A DNA stretch of 64,000 nt from Gadus chalcogrammus (lineage: Eukaryota > Chordata > Actinopteri > Gadiformes > Gadidae), in contig NC_079418.1 in the NCBI RefSeq assembly GCF_026213295.1, forward strand, positions 7,246,841 through 7,310,840. The letters run 5' to 3'. Shown piece by piece: positions 1-20,235 of the stretch. Numbering within the stretch: position 1 is the first letter of the stretch; the number at the start of each line of letters is the position of its first letter. The translations under genes and the position numbers were made by a program. Under the pieces are notes generated by a model that was not told where the DNA came from, searched no databases, and worked only from the letters and a program-made list of their open reading frames with translations.

Positions 1-551
1 ATAGAAACAGGCCGACATAAGAAATCATGGCTGCCCAAAGAGGAGCGGCTGTGCCAGCAGTGTGAAGAAGCTGCTGTAGAGACCGAGCAGCACTTCCTCC
101 TCTGCCCCAAATTCAAAAATGTCCGCGAAGTATATTTTAGCAAATTCGGCCAAGAACACCCACATTTTATCAACTCCCACGTTGACCAACTAAAAATATT
201 AATGGGAGAGAGAAAAGAGAGCTCCGTCCTCACAGGACAGTCTATTTCAGCTTGCCCCAACATGAGAGGATGACATTCTACACAAGGCCACACTGTTTTA
301 TTTTGTCTAATTTTAATGATAATTCATAACGTGTTTTATGTAGCTTCTCTTTACATTCATTTAATTTTACTATACTATTACTATTATTTATATATGTACT
401 TACATCTGTTATCTTATATTGTTATAGGTTGTTATCTGTACACATTGTTCTGACGTTCTCTTTTGTAATATTTGTAACACTGTAATGCTTTGGAAACACT
501 GTTTGGTTTACCACAATAAACATAAAGCTTTTCGAATTGAATTGAATTGAG
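1..551 (+). mobile_element. 3' end of a non-LTR retrotransposon (ORF C-terminus plus 3' UTR)
   Basis: Frame 1 is open from the window edge to a TGA at 271-273 and encodes a charged C-terminus with a Cys/His cluster (CQQC, then EQHFLLCPKF), the pattern of the zinc-knuckle-like C-terminal tail of many fish LINE ORF2 proteins. An AT-rich 3' UTR follows and ends near 551 with AATAAA and a short (GAATT)n tail, a usual LINE 3' end. The reverse transcriptase lies outside the window. The clade is not assigned. Confidence 0.6.
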
Positions 552-677
552 AGAAATGTAATGTAACTTTATTTGAACAGGGACAATGTCCAAAAGAAAC
601 ATTAACCTTGTTTAGAGCAAGGAGAGATGCATTGTACCAGGTTTTAGCAAACTGCTATTTTCCACCTGTAATCCCTG

Positions 678-680
<3 letters not shown>

Positions 681-749
<69 letters not shown>

Positions 750-769
750 GGGAGAGAGAGTGTGTGTGT
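681..769. repeat. (AG)n microsatellite passing into (GT)n
   Basis: About 85 bp of nearly pure AG repeat with a few GGG interruptions, ending in a short GT run. The ORFs across it are low-complexity and not genes. Confidence 0.95.
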
Positions 770-892
770 ATCTTCAATTTATCTGTTTAAAGGAGATACT
801 GGACTTTTTGTACACTCTTATCCACATTTGACTTTCTATTGAGTATGTAATAATTTGATATTTGTATGTATTACAAATACAAATTTAGAAAT

Positions 893-921
893 AGGGTTAG
901 GGTTAACCCTTACCCTTACCC
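893..921. repeat. Short head-to-head telomere-like repeat
   Basis: Two TTAGGG-type units are followed directly by units of the opposite strand (TAACCC, TTACCC), giving a near-palindrome of about 29 bp some 250 bp upstream of the donson start codon. Confidence 0.6.
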
Positions 922-979
922 AAAGCTTTTAATCTTAAACAATATCAAATGCCTGCTTTGTCAAACTCTAACAAAAGGG

Positions 980-1166
980 ATGACTACATCGCGTCGTTTT
1001 GGCTCCTCCGTCCGTGACGCGTTTAATGTCACTACGCAGGACACTGACGTCATCGCGTTACGCGCCAAATTCATTCGTTCATGGGAGCTATACACAACAG
1101 CTTCTTTCAGCCCCGTACTTTTTACACTGCATTTCGGGCAGAATAACGTAGATTAACATCAAAAAC
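980..1166 (+). promoter_or_regulatory. Putative donson promoter with CRE and E2F motifs
   Basis: A CpG-containing stretch before the donson ATG carries a perfect palindromic CRE/ATF site TGACGTCA at 1045-1052 and, ten bases on, GCGCCAAA at 1062-1069, which is the reverse complement of the E2F consensus TTTSGCGC. No TATA box is seen close to the start. E2F control would suit a replication factor expressed at G1/S; that is inference from motif identity and position. The transcription start is not defined. Confidence 0.55.
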
Positions 1167-11276
<10,110 letters not shown>

Positions 11277-11509
11277 AAGTGTGTATGGGAGACTGTGTGT
11301 CTGTCTGTGTGTTAGACTGTGTGGAATTGTATTTCAGTACTTGAATAGTGTGGTCGTTTTATAATAATTTGTCCATCTCTTGAATATATTTCCTAGTTTA
11401 TATTGTGATCTGATTTGAGTGTCTATTTTAAGCATAACATATTATGAAATAATCCTAAATTGTCAGAAAACACCACGTTTTAACTTCAAACAGCTTTTTT
11501 ATCAAATGA

Positions 11510-11515
11510 AATAAA
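11510..11515 (+). terminator. Candidate donson polyadenylation signal
   Basis: AATAAA lies 234 bp after the donson stop codon, in AT-rich sequence. Confidence 0.6.
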
Positions 11516-11589
11516 CAGCTGACCATAACCATTGGGCTGTTTTTGTATTAAATATATTTTGCATACCTTAAATTTTCCAAATGATATTG

Positions 11590-11788
11590 AAGGTGAGTAG
11601 GCGTTCCCACCTAGATGTGATGGATATAGATGAGCAACGTTTTCTACAGTCCACTGGTTAGGCCTGTACACTGATCTTTCCAGCATACATCTAGGGGACA
11701 CGCCCACTTGTGATGTCAGAATAGGCAGTTTTTAAAATAGCTTGTAACGGCTAATCACACTCACACCTGGTGGTATAATATGTCACCT
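11590..11788 (-). mobile_element. Diverged, end-damaged copy of the 7408-7593 MITE
   Basis: On the minus strand it starts AGGTGACATATTATACCACC and shares long blocks with the intron-6 MITE (GTGTGATTAGCCGTTAC, GTGGGCGTGTCC). The central block, containing GATGAGCAACGTT, is in the opposite orientation relative to the ends when compared with the first copy. The far inverted end is not recognisable. Confidence 0.6.
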
Positions 11789-11792
11789 GTAA

Positions 11793-12283
11793 AGGGGACC
11801 TATTATGCTTTTCGACTTTTATGACCTATAAACGTTGTTATAATGATTGATAGTCATGTTTAACTATACTAAAGTGTCAAATAATGGCGTACATGCATTT
11901 CGACGTATTCCCTGCTGACAGTCTGGGGTGGCTGTGCAGAGCGCTAAACACTCAGGACAACGATTGCGATTCACTTGTTCACATTTCCGGGAAACATCTA
12001 CGTAGACGTACTCCTGCCACGCCCCCATATGCCTGGTCAAATCTGGCCGTGTGCGCGCTCCAAGGAAGGTAACCAATCACAACGGAGTTGGGTTCGCAGG
12101 AGGGGGGCGAGGGGGCGGAGAAGGACGAAACGGAGCGTTGACAGAGAAGGCTGAAAGCGCCCAGATGAGAGGAAGAGTTTCCCGAAAATCTACATCGTTT
12201 TTTGTGTATGGTTAAACATGACTATCAATCATTATAACAACGTTTATAGGTCATAAAAGTCGAAAAAGCATAATAGGTCCCCT
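11793..12283. mobile_element. MITE with ~75-bp terminal inverted repeats at a TTAA site
   Basis: Ends AGGGGACCTATTATGC and its complement extend into inverted repeats of about 75 bp (GACCTATAAACGTTGTTATAATG within). The right flank is TTAA (12284-12287); the left flank is GTAA (11789-11792), probably a one-base-mutated TTAA shared with the end of the preceding MITE. 491 bp, no transposase. Confidence 0.75.
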
Positions 12284-12287
12284 TTAA

Positions 12288-13310
12288 ATGTTTCATTGGG
12301 CTTCCCGAGAATTGTTTGCTGGGTTAGCATTTGGTTATCCAGTAGCCGCTCCACTGCCTTGCACAGGGACATTAGCCTAGCTCCTGTTCATCTCATTACA
12401 ATACGCTTTTAATTACTTTACAAAAATGTGCAATCTGTTCCGCAAAGTACCTTATTGCCAGTAACACAGCAAGATTGTAGCATGTCTACAGTTAATTCGG
12501 CACTGTTTTCCATTCAACCCAGATGGTAAGTTGGTCTAAAAGTTTTATATAGGATCGTCTTACTGGCCATAAACAAGTGTCATCATCACATAAGGAGCTA
12601 GGCTATCATAACTCTGCAAGTCAGTGGAACCCACTAACTGAAAGCAAATGCTAATCAAAAGCTATAGTCAGTTACAAGGGATGTCTATCACTTTTTCACT
12701 TCCAATGCCGATTTCAGTCCCTTACTCATTACTCTTGAGCAAATGAAATTTATGGAAGCACTTTGCTCATGATGGCCAATTAGCCGTCTAAAAAACATAC
12801 AAAAAAACGTCTGGCATGAATCAAGTGAAAAGTAATGCAACAATGTAAATTGTTACCTAACCAAAGTTAAATGGTTTGAAACATAGTGAAGAGTTGACAA
12901 ATAGCTAAAGTGAAAAAGTTTAAATACATTTGAGATAAATTATAGAATTGCTGAGCTGTAAAGCTGGTTTGCAATTGTTGAAGTGTGCATGCGTGATCCC
13001 TTGTAACCAGGAAAAGTGCCACTTGAAGCTCCGTCTCTTAATGTAGAGGCGGAGGAGCAAGTTAATTTAAACACAAGCTTTACATAGTGGAAATCATGCA
13101 TGTACTTAAATGTGGCAATGATGGTACCTAATTTGCGTTGACAAAGTTTTATGGCCGGATTGTTTGGACTGGGGCCAGGTAGTGCAGCCATAATTAAACC
13201 ATCATATCTGCACTGAAAGTTGCATACTCCTTGAAATGGCCCCTAGTGAAGTCAGTTTAAAATCTCAGCGACTTATAGATTTTGACGGCAGAACTAGGAA
13301 GTTTGGGGTC
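12288..13310. other. Intergenic, nothing recognised
   Basis: About 1 kb of AT-rich, unique-looking sequence between the donson 3' end and the tail-to-tail neighbour. No convincing exon, RNA gene or repeat boundary is visible; the antisense ORF at 12940-13191 has no family features. Confidence 0.5.
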
Positions 13311-13520
13311 GGCTTAGCTCAGGAGGTAGAGCAGGTTGACTTGTAACCAGAACCTAGCTAGTTTAATCCCTGGCTCCTAGAGTGTTGAGGTGTCCCTGAG
13401 CACCTCACTCTCTCTACTCCTGAGGAGCTGGATGTCACCCTGACACTCCAACTCCGCCGTCAGTGTGTCAATGTGTGCATTAACCGTTGTAAATCGCTTT
13501 GGATAAAACGTAAATGCAGG
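13311..13520 (+). repeat. tRNA-derived SINE
   Basis: Head GGCTTAGCTCAGGAGGTAGAG, B-box region near CTAGCTAGTTTAATCCC, body, and tail AAATCGCTTTGGATAAAACG. Same family as 10251-10505, with small deletions. Confidence 0.8.
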
Positions 13521-13565
13521 TTTGAATGAAAACACAAGCGACAACATTCAGAAACAGTTCAATGT

Positions 13566-13571
13566 TTTATT
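13566..13571 (-). terminator. Polyadenylation signal of the 13589-16464 gene
   Basis: AATAAA on the minus strand begins 18 bases after the stop codon, implying a very short 3' UTR. Confidence 0.6.
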
Positions 13572-13588
13572 TGAGACACTGCAGGAAA

Positions 13589-16464
13589 TTACCAGTTCCA
13601 ACAGTTTGGAAGATGGTCAGAGCGAGGTATAAAGGGAACGTTACACAGCCGCTGCTTTAGACCACTGTTGCGGGGAACCAGCGATGGAGGGTTTCCCCGT
13701 CGCTGCCCATTTGAAGCACTCCTCGGGTGAGGCATCGATTGATGGTTCCCCTGTTTCTGACCAACTGGAGCACTCGGGTGAGCCATCGATGCAGGGATCC
13801 CATGTTGTGGACTAATTGGATAACTGTTTGAGGGCAGCATCCATGGAGGAATCAATGTCCAATTAAATTGTTGCTGCACATTTTGATCACCGTTTGAGGA
13901 TTGAGGCTTTAGACTAGGATGCCACTGTTGCTTCCCATTTGGAAAACTTTCAGATTGAGGAATCGTTGAAGGATTCGACTGGAGTAATGGGTCGAATGGG
14001 GTCAGGGATGGATAAGATGGTGCAATGGCACCAGCTGGCTGATGCGCCGCCGTTGCCGGATCAGTCATCGTGGTTTGAGGGCCACGGGGGCCTTGGAGTT
14101 GGTAGTGGGGACTTGGAGCAGAGTATCGATGATGCTGCGGCACAGTTAGATCACTGCTGGATTTAGGCATCAAAAGAGGATTCCACGGGTGCTGCCAGTA
14201 AGGATTACCATGGTAATGAGGCATCGATAGAGGATTCCACTGGTACAAGTCTGATTGTTTAGTGTCAGCAGCTGGTGGAGTCGTTTCTGGTGGTTGTACT
14301 GTAGTCGTTTCTGGTGGTTGTACTGTGGTCGTAGGTGCTGCTGTCGTTATTTGGGGATGATTGACCATGTGGGGCCAGTATGGAAAACCGTGGTAAGGAG
14401 GCATCAATAGAGGATTCCACTCGTGCAAGTGAGATGGTTTCGCAGCTGGAGGAATCATTTGTGGCAGATCTTTGCCTTTTATTGGCGGATGTGCAGCAGT
14501 CGTAGGGGCTACAGTTGAAGGGGGTGCAGTCGTTACCTGGGGAGGATTGAGTTGTCCGTGCCCATAGGGATAACCTTGGTAAGGAGCCATCATGGCAGGA
14601 TTCCACAGGTTTTGGTATAATGGAATGGATGGCATTAATGGCGGATGTACTGCAGTCGTAGGGGCAGAAGTCGTGGGGGGGACAGAAGTCGTGGGGGGGG
14701 CAGTCGGTACCTGGGGAGGATTGACCATGTGGTGCCAGTGTGGATAACCTTGGTAATTAGGCATCATTGCAGGGTGCCAGGGGTGCTGGTATAATGGAAA
14801 GGATGGATCAGCTGGCGGAGTGGCAGTAGTTTGTGGCGGCTCTTTTGCCTTAACTGGCGGATGCGTCACAGTTGGCATCTGTAGTGGATGGACTACTTGT
14901 TGTTGCCCCTTAGGACTGGATGTCTGAGCTTTGGGGCAAGAGAGCATGATGGGAATTCCTTGCCAAAGCATTGGCAGTAGGTATCGTCCATCCTATGGAA
15001 CAAAAAACGTTAATTTGAATCGTTGGTGGGGGGAATAGAATAGAGCAGGGTTTTCAAAGTGTGAGAGTGGGATTTCCCCCTAGGGGGCGCCAGAGGGCTT
15101 CAGGGGGGCACGACGTGAGAAAAAAGTTTAAGACTCAAACTCATTGAAACCACTAAATTATAGAGGAGCCACAAAGGAGGCTAACTGGCAGTTAACAGAT
15201 CGATTTTCACAAGGATAAAAAATGTAATGTAAAAAGGTTGTTAAAATGTGTACAATTATTAAATTATCCTCAAAAATGCACGATGAATGATTAAAATGTG
15301 TAAAAGAACCAAACAATCTCTCAAGACAACGATTTTGGAACTGTTGGGGGGGCGCATCTTTCAATTTATTCTCTAATCACTCAGATTTCGAAAACCCCTG
15401 GTCTCGAGCACCAGAAAGACATTACCTTCTCCGTGATTGTACAGCCGTCGTACGGCACGGTCAGCTCAAGCCCAGCAGAGTCTTGGTTAACCGTGTAACC
15501 ACAGGACTCGGGGACGCTGGCGAGAGGAAGTGCCGCGCTGCTTTTGTCGCCTTGGGCCAACGCCAGCTGTGACGCCCCGGGTTCCTTCGCTAGGAGCCAC
15601 ATCTGGTTCGGGGCACACTGGCAGGAAGGCTCCATGCTGCTCCACTGCCTCATGGCCCTGGGATCTAGAGGAAGGCCTTCAGACAAACGTTGAAGTTAGG
15701 GTGATGTTTATGTTGTAGGGCTGAATGATTGATCAGATTCTAACCAACATGGCGATGTTAATAAGTGCGATTTGCGAAGTCTGCAATTATTGTTTTTAAG
15801 TTTCATATTTCTTACTTTTAGAATTCAATAGTTAAATAAAGTTGTAATAATATAAATTAATCTCAACACATAGGCCTGGCCTAAAGGAAAGGGCAGTTTA
15901 AATGTTGACTGCTTCTAATGTAGTGTTGGTCATACTATAGAATGATTTATTGCTCGTCTAGTGAATAATACAGAACATACAAAACTTAAAAAAAGGTTCA
16001 GCCCCATTATACTGTACGAATCTTCTATCCAAGTATAAAACTGTTAGCCATTTTACTCTTTGGTTAGTCTCCTTTAAAGCTTGAGGAATGCCCCCATCTG
16101 GTTATTTTAGCAATTAGTATTTATTTTTTTAATCAAAAAAATAGCCAATGGGAAAAAGAAGAAAAGTTGACAAAAAAAACTCAATTGATCCACTCAAACC
16201 TGGTGATCCTTCTTGGAAATCCCATGCATCTTCAGTGAAGGGAGACTTAACGACATCAGGCTGGGCTCCATTTTGGTCAAAGAAGTTGCCAAACAGAATC
16301 TTCCCCTCTTGATAATTTGCCTCAGGGTCCACACTTCTTCTGTGGAAGGCTTTCCTCAAACTGTGTGATTGAGTACAGGACACCAGACAACATAGTACCG
16401 TTGTTGCCAATGCGAAGACTAAAGAAGGCCTGGGCCACGTCTTAATTGTCCTTTTGTACGCCAT
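13589..16464 (-). CDS. Secreted protein with ZP-N-like domain and Pro/Gln/His/Trp-rich repeats (3 exons)
   Basis: Minus-strand exons 16464-16200, 15664-15426 and 14992-13589 join in phases 1 and 0 through GT/AG sites to give 635 residues. I chose the ATG at 16464 because it directly precedes a hydrophobic signal peptide (about residues 10-30, LVFALATTVLCCLVSC); an upstream in-frame ATG at 16509 would place 15 polar residues before it. Exon 2 plus the start of exon 3 (about residues 89-187) form a small domain with Cys in SCQC, ESCGYTV, PYDGC and MLSCP. That spacing, and the PYDGC motif, recall the ZP-N half-domain of egg-coat-related fish proteins. The exon 3 tail contains four roughly 60-residue repeats near residues 235, 294, 358 and 420 (core W-N/H-P-x-M-M-P-x-Y-x-G-x-P) separated by Thr/Pro linkers. 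No transmembrane helix or GPI signal is evident. An oocyte-coat or matrix role is inference from domain type and composition; the gene name is not known to me. Confidence 0.78.
15046..15400. mobile_element. hAT-like MITE in intron 2 of the secreted-protein gene
   Basis: Left end CAGGGTTTTCAAAGTGTG and right end TTTCGAAAACCCCTG are inverted, and CAGGG ends are typical of hAT. The 8-bp flanks (GAATAGAG, GTCTCGAG) are only partly alike, so the target duplication is decayed or the boundary is a few bases off. Confidence 0.5.
15810..15990 (-). repeat. Dispersed repeat, intron 1 of the secreted-protein gene
   Basis: On the minus strand it aligns by eye with donson intron 3 at about 4956-5130 through blocks such as TTCTGTATTATTCACTA, GTATGACCAACAC and TTTAGGCCAGGCC. 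Family unknown. Confidence 0.6.
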
Positions 16465-16511
16465 GCTCCTTGAAAACTCTGCTATGCATCGAGTGTGAGA
16501 GCTCCACACAT

Positions 16512-16529
16512 CCTATTTGTATTTATCTC
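16512..16529 (-). promoter_or_regulatory. TATA-like box of the secreted-protein gene
   Basis: The minus strand reads GATAAATACAAATAGG about 50-65 bases upstream of the chosen ATG. A TATA-type promoter with a short 5' UTR fits a strongly tissue-restricted gene; start site not shown. Confidence 0.4.
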
Positions 16530-17112
16530 CTGCCGTAGAGTAGCCAATCAGAGTCCATCGGTGGTTAACCATGTTCCCCGTGATAGGCTCACGAGGGATG
16601 GGCGCACCTGGAAAAAATTACTTAAAGTGGACATACTACCATACTAGTTAGAATGCCAGAATAAGATGTATGTTCCAAAACATAGTATGTAAAATGGATT
16701 TTGACAAAAATACCAGGATGTTGGTAAGATAAGTCACATAGACGGAGACCGTGAAAGTAGATTTCTTAAAGGGAAGTTTTGTATGTAATGTTCTTCGCTA
16801 CCATATATATAGCCTATATTTAGCCTATTTCATTACACCAAACAGGGGCTTTGAGAATATAACTTGATTGGTCGATGAGACCATCATTCACTCCCTTTCT
16901 GTTTGGTGATTGGCTTAATCCTGTGGCCTGTTCATTTGAATAAATGTAAGTAAAAATTTGAGTAAAAAAATAAACAGGCAGTATTCATAGGACGTTGCTG
17001 CATTACCTCCCCTCTATCTCCCATACCTTCCTGTGTAACTCACTCTATCATAAAGCATTACAATTAAAAATATAACCGGAAGCAGTGATTAATGTGGTCC
17101 GAGCAATATTAA
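16530..17112. other. Upstream intergenic, nothing recognised
   Basis: AT-rich sequence with no convincing ORF or repeat boundary. It would contain any distal control elements of the minus-strand gene. Confidence 0.4.
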
Positions 17113-17267
17113 AAGTCAAGAACACACTAATGGAAGATATATAAATATGACATATAATTATGTAGGAAAGATGTTGATGAAGATGTTCTATGCAATACTG
17201 TGCCTCAGCGTTCAAGTGAGCTGCAATGTAATGGCCGAATGTCATGTTCAGCATGTTCATGATGCTA

Positions 17268-17333
17268 TGATCAGGATTCAAACTCTCAACCTAAGGATCA
17301 CCTGTACAAGGCATTATCCCATTGAGCCACTGA
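17268..17333 (-). pseudogene. tRNA-like pseudogene or SINE head (unit 1)
   Basis: The minus strand reads GTGGCTCAATGGGATAATGC (A-box like) then GTTTGAATCC (B-box like, mutated). The T-arm does not pair fully and no acceptor stem closes, so it is not a functional tRNA. Anticodon identity not assigned. Confidence 0.5.
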
Positions 17334-17726
17334 TAAACCTGAACTGCAGCCTCATTTACAGGGTTAATATTGTCTATAGATATATATAACAACGTCTTTA
17401 TAACATCTAGAAAACTCTAAGCACACATTTCTCAAGTGAATTAAGGGCTTTCTTAAAAAATTTAATATTCTGGGGAAATTAAACATCGGTAGTCAAGAAC
17501 ACTAACGGAAGAAATATAACTATGACAGAATTAATTATGAAGGAAAAATGGTTAACGAAGAAGTTCCCCTTAATGCCATAGCCCTACTGTGTCTTTGAAG
17601 TCAGATTCTTGGAAAGCATTGAGCCGGAATGTTGATTGCCTGATGAATTTCAGGTGCTGTTCAATGTTGTGATTCTTAAATGAGTGGCAATGACAGTATG
17701 TCATGTTCTGCTTTTTCATATTGCTC

Positions 17727-17791
17727 TAATCAGGATTCGAACTCTCAACCTGGGATCACCAGTGCACGGCATTATCCCGTTGAGCCACGGA
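17727..17791 (-). pseudogene. tRNA-like pseudogene or SINE head (unit 2)
   Basis: The minus strand carries GTGGCTCAACGGGATAATGC and an intact B-box-like GTTCGAATCC. The T-stem has mismatches and the acceptor stem is not closed. It is the better preserved of the two copies. Confidence 0.5.
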
Positions 17792-17945
17792 CATGCCTGT
17801 AGCCTACTTCATGAAGCCTCATTCACATTGGGAAAATATCGATTCATAAGCACACAACATCAAGAAAACTCCAAGCACACATTTCACAAGAGAATTAAGA
17901 ACTTTCTTAAAAGAGTACAGATCGGAAAATGTGCACTGTTAATGG

Positions 17946-18570
17946 TATCCACCTAATGATAGCCGTATGAGTTATACAATAACAAAATGGTAATTTAGGC
18001 AAAATGGGTCGAGACTGTGGAGGTTTGGCTTTTCAATGAAATTGTGGGAAAAGTAAACATTTTTAGAGCAGGAGACCCGGATGAAAAAGATGCATCTGAT
18101 TTTAGAGATTAATATGAAGAAAGAATTTTGAGTCCAGGTCAATCTCGTAAGAAGAAATAAGGCTTTTTAAAATAGCGCCACCTTCGGGTGCAGTACCACA
18201 ATTTGGGTTCATTACTAGTGGGGGGTATTGGTATCCACCTAATAATAGTCCAATGTTTTTTTTTATACAATAACAAAACGGTCATATAAGAAAAATGGGC
18301 TAACTGCTCCAACTTTATCGGCCAATATTTCTCAAATGAAACTATGTAAAACAAATTCAGTTCAATGATTTTTGTGAGGCGTGGTCTAAAGATTTTATGT
18401 GGCGATTGTGGAATTTTTGATAGCCTGTGAATCTTATTATTATGTTTAGCTTTAATATGAAATTGTGGGAAAAGTAAACATTTTTAGGGCATATAAATGC
18501 GTCTGATTCTAGAGATTAATATTCTGAAAGAATTTTGAGTCCAGGTCAATCTGTTGAGGAGAAATACACA
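17946..18570. repeat. Local duplicated blocks
   Basis: Two copies of a block beginning GAAATTGTGGGAAAAGTAAA (about 18039-18146 and 18450-18551), both ending GAGTCCAGGTCAATCT, and two copies of GTATCCACCTAAT (about 17946 and 18231). They look like degraded tandem units related to the preceding array. No gene seen. Confidence 0.55.
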
Positions 18571-18835
18571 ATCTGGGATCATTTGTATTAATACAAATGT
18601 AACTTGGAGGTTCAGGACTTATATGCAATTGTAGTTCTGTTGATTATATGTCGATTTCATGGCTATAATATTGATGGTACATTGTGGTCGTCCTCCTCAT
18701 TGCAAGTCCACTGTAGTGGACTGCGTTGTTAAGTCACCTCAGCCACAAGATGGCGCTAAATAGACATATGTGAATTGCCGTTTGGCGAGGAACATTCAAT
18801 ATTTTAAAAAAGGGTTGAAGATGATGCATAATGCA

Positions 18836-18987
<152 letters not shown>

Positions 18988-19718
18988 TGTTCTGCTCCAA
19001 CACTTCATTCATTTTGTCCCATTAAATTACAATTAACAAAAGTAAGGATCCACAATTTGTTTTTTGTTAACTTCATTTTATTAAAATTAGTAATAGAATA
19101 GATCTACATCTATTTAGTAATTGTTACAATTTAATCGAAGGTCCATCACAATCATGCCATTCCATACTTTCAAAGAATGGGATTTTATAAATAAATAAAT
19201 GACAAATCTAGATTTATCTATGGATTTGTATCCTGTGCTCAAGCTGTCCATAACACTCAATGATATGAGTAATGTGCGTGCGTGTGTGGATGAAGGCTTG
19301 TCTCAGCAGCCTCACCTTGTCTGAGTCTGACTGGATTCTGGAGCTGGGGGAAGTTGCACGCCTGTTGCTCGTTGACCAATCAGGGGTCAGCAGGCTGAAC
19401 CAGCCGTCACCACCCACACTCTGGGCCTGCTTTTCATCACCCATACTACCATACTAGTAGGAGTACCATACTATTGCAGATTTGATCTAAATCGAGATTC
19501 AAAATAGGTTTTGTTTCTCGCTTTTCATGCTACAATGCTAACAATGCTAAAGAACAAGAATATTTCTGCATCCGGTACGTCATGAAGTAGGGCGTGGCTA
19601 GGCTCCCGTGATGCGGAAGCATATCTCTCCTTGATGTTGCCCTGCGCCATTGAGCAGTTTACATAGGAATGAATGGCCGCCATTTTGGAACCCGGTGTCC
19701 ATTCTATAATATGTCCAT
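18988..19718. other. Intergenic, nothing recognised
   Basis: AT-rich flank of the microsatellite, then mixed sequence with two ACCATACTA-type motifs. No gene or element boundary could be supported. Confidence 0.4.
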
Positions 19719-20235
19719 TGCTGTGTCTGAAATTGCACACTTATAAGTGCACTTACATTGAGTTCACTTCATTATCCCTAGAGTACACTTACTTATAGGC
19801 ACAGTACTCTAATTTCTACAGTGCACTGTCAAAACAGCCTTCGCGCACCTACCAGAAATGAGTTTGCAGTTTGACGGTTCATCTTCTGTGGTATTTTTAA
19901 TAATAATAATAATAATAGTAATTTTATCTGTATTTATCTTAGCGCTGTATAGTACTAATCAACTCAAATTGTAAAGATTTAGATTGGTGTTTTTTTCATC
20001 TGTTACAATGTCCTCCATTTTCAGATTTGAAATTCTCGGCCCCGCCACTACATAGACAAGATGGCGGCCGTTGAGGGTGGAAAGTGTCCATCGGTCCACA
20101 CTCAAGTTTTAGATAGTTTTGAGTGCGCCACCAAGGTACCTCCAGTGCACTGCGTTTTGGCACACTCTCAGTTTTTGCGCAAAATGCACTCAAAAAAGTA
20201 AGTAAGTATAGAAGGGAGCAATTTCAGACACAGCA
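19719..20235. mobile_element. Non-autonomous TIR element
   Basis: Left end TGCTGTGTCTGAAATTGC is the exact inverse of the right end GCAATTTCAGACACAGCA. Flanks give at most a 3-bp repeat (CAT). About 517 bp, no transposase. The superfamily is uncertain. Confidence 0.65.

Larger units (their letters stand above)
17113..17960. repeat. Two diverged tandem repeat units, each with a decayed tRNA-like segment
   Basis: Units starting near 17113 and 17495 share an opening block (AGTCAAGAACACACTAA / AGTCAAGAACACTAACG) and later GATCAGGATTCAAACTCTC / AATCAGGATTCGAACTCTC. The distance between tRNA-like segments is about 460 bp, between unit starts about 380 bp, so the units differ by indels. Confidence 0.65.

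Noticed and set aside
13939..14606. ORFs overlapping exon 3 of the secreted gene (both strands)
   Set aside because: Out-of-frame readings of a Pro/Thr-rich repeat region; the main frame has splice and signal-peptide support.
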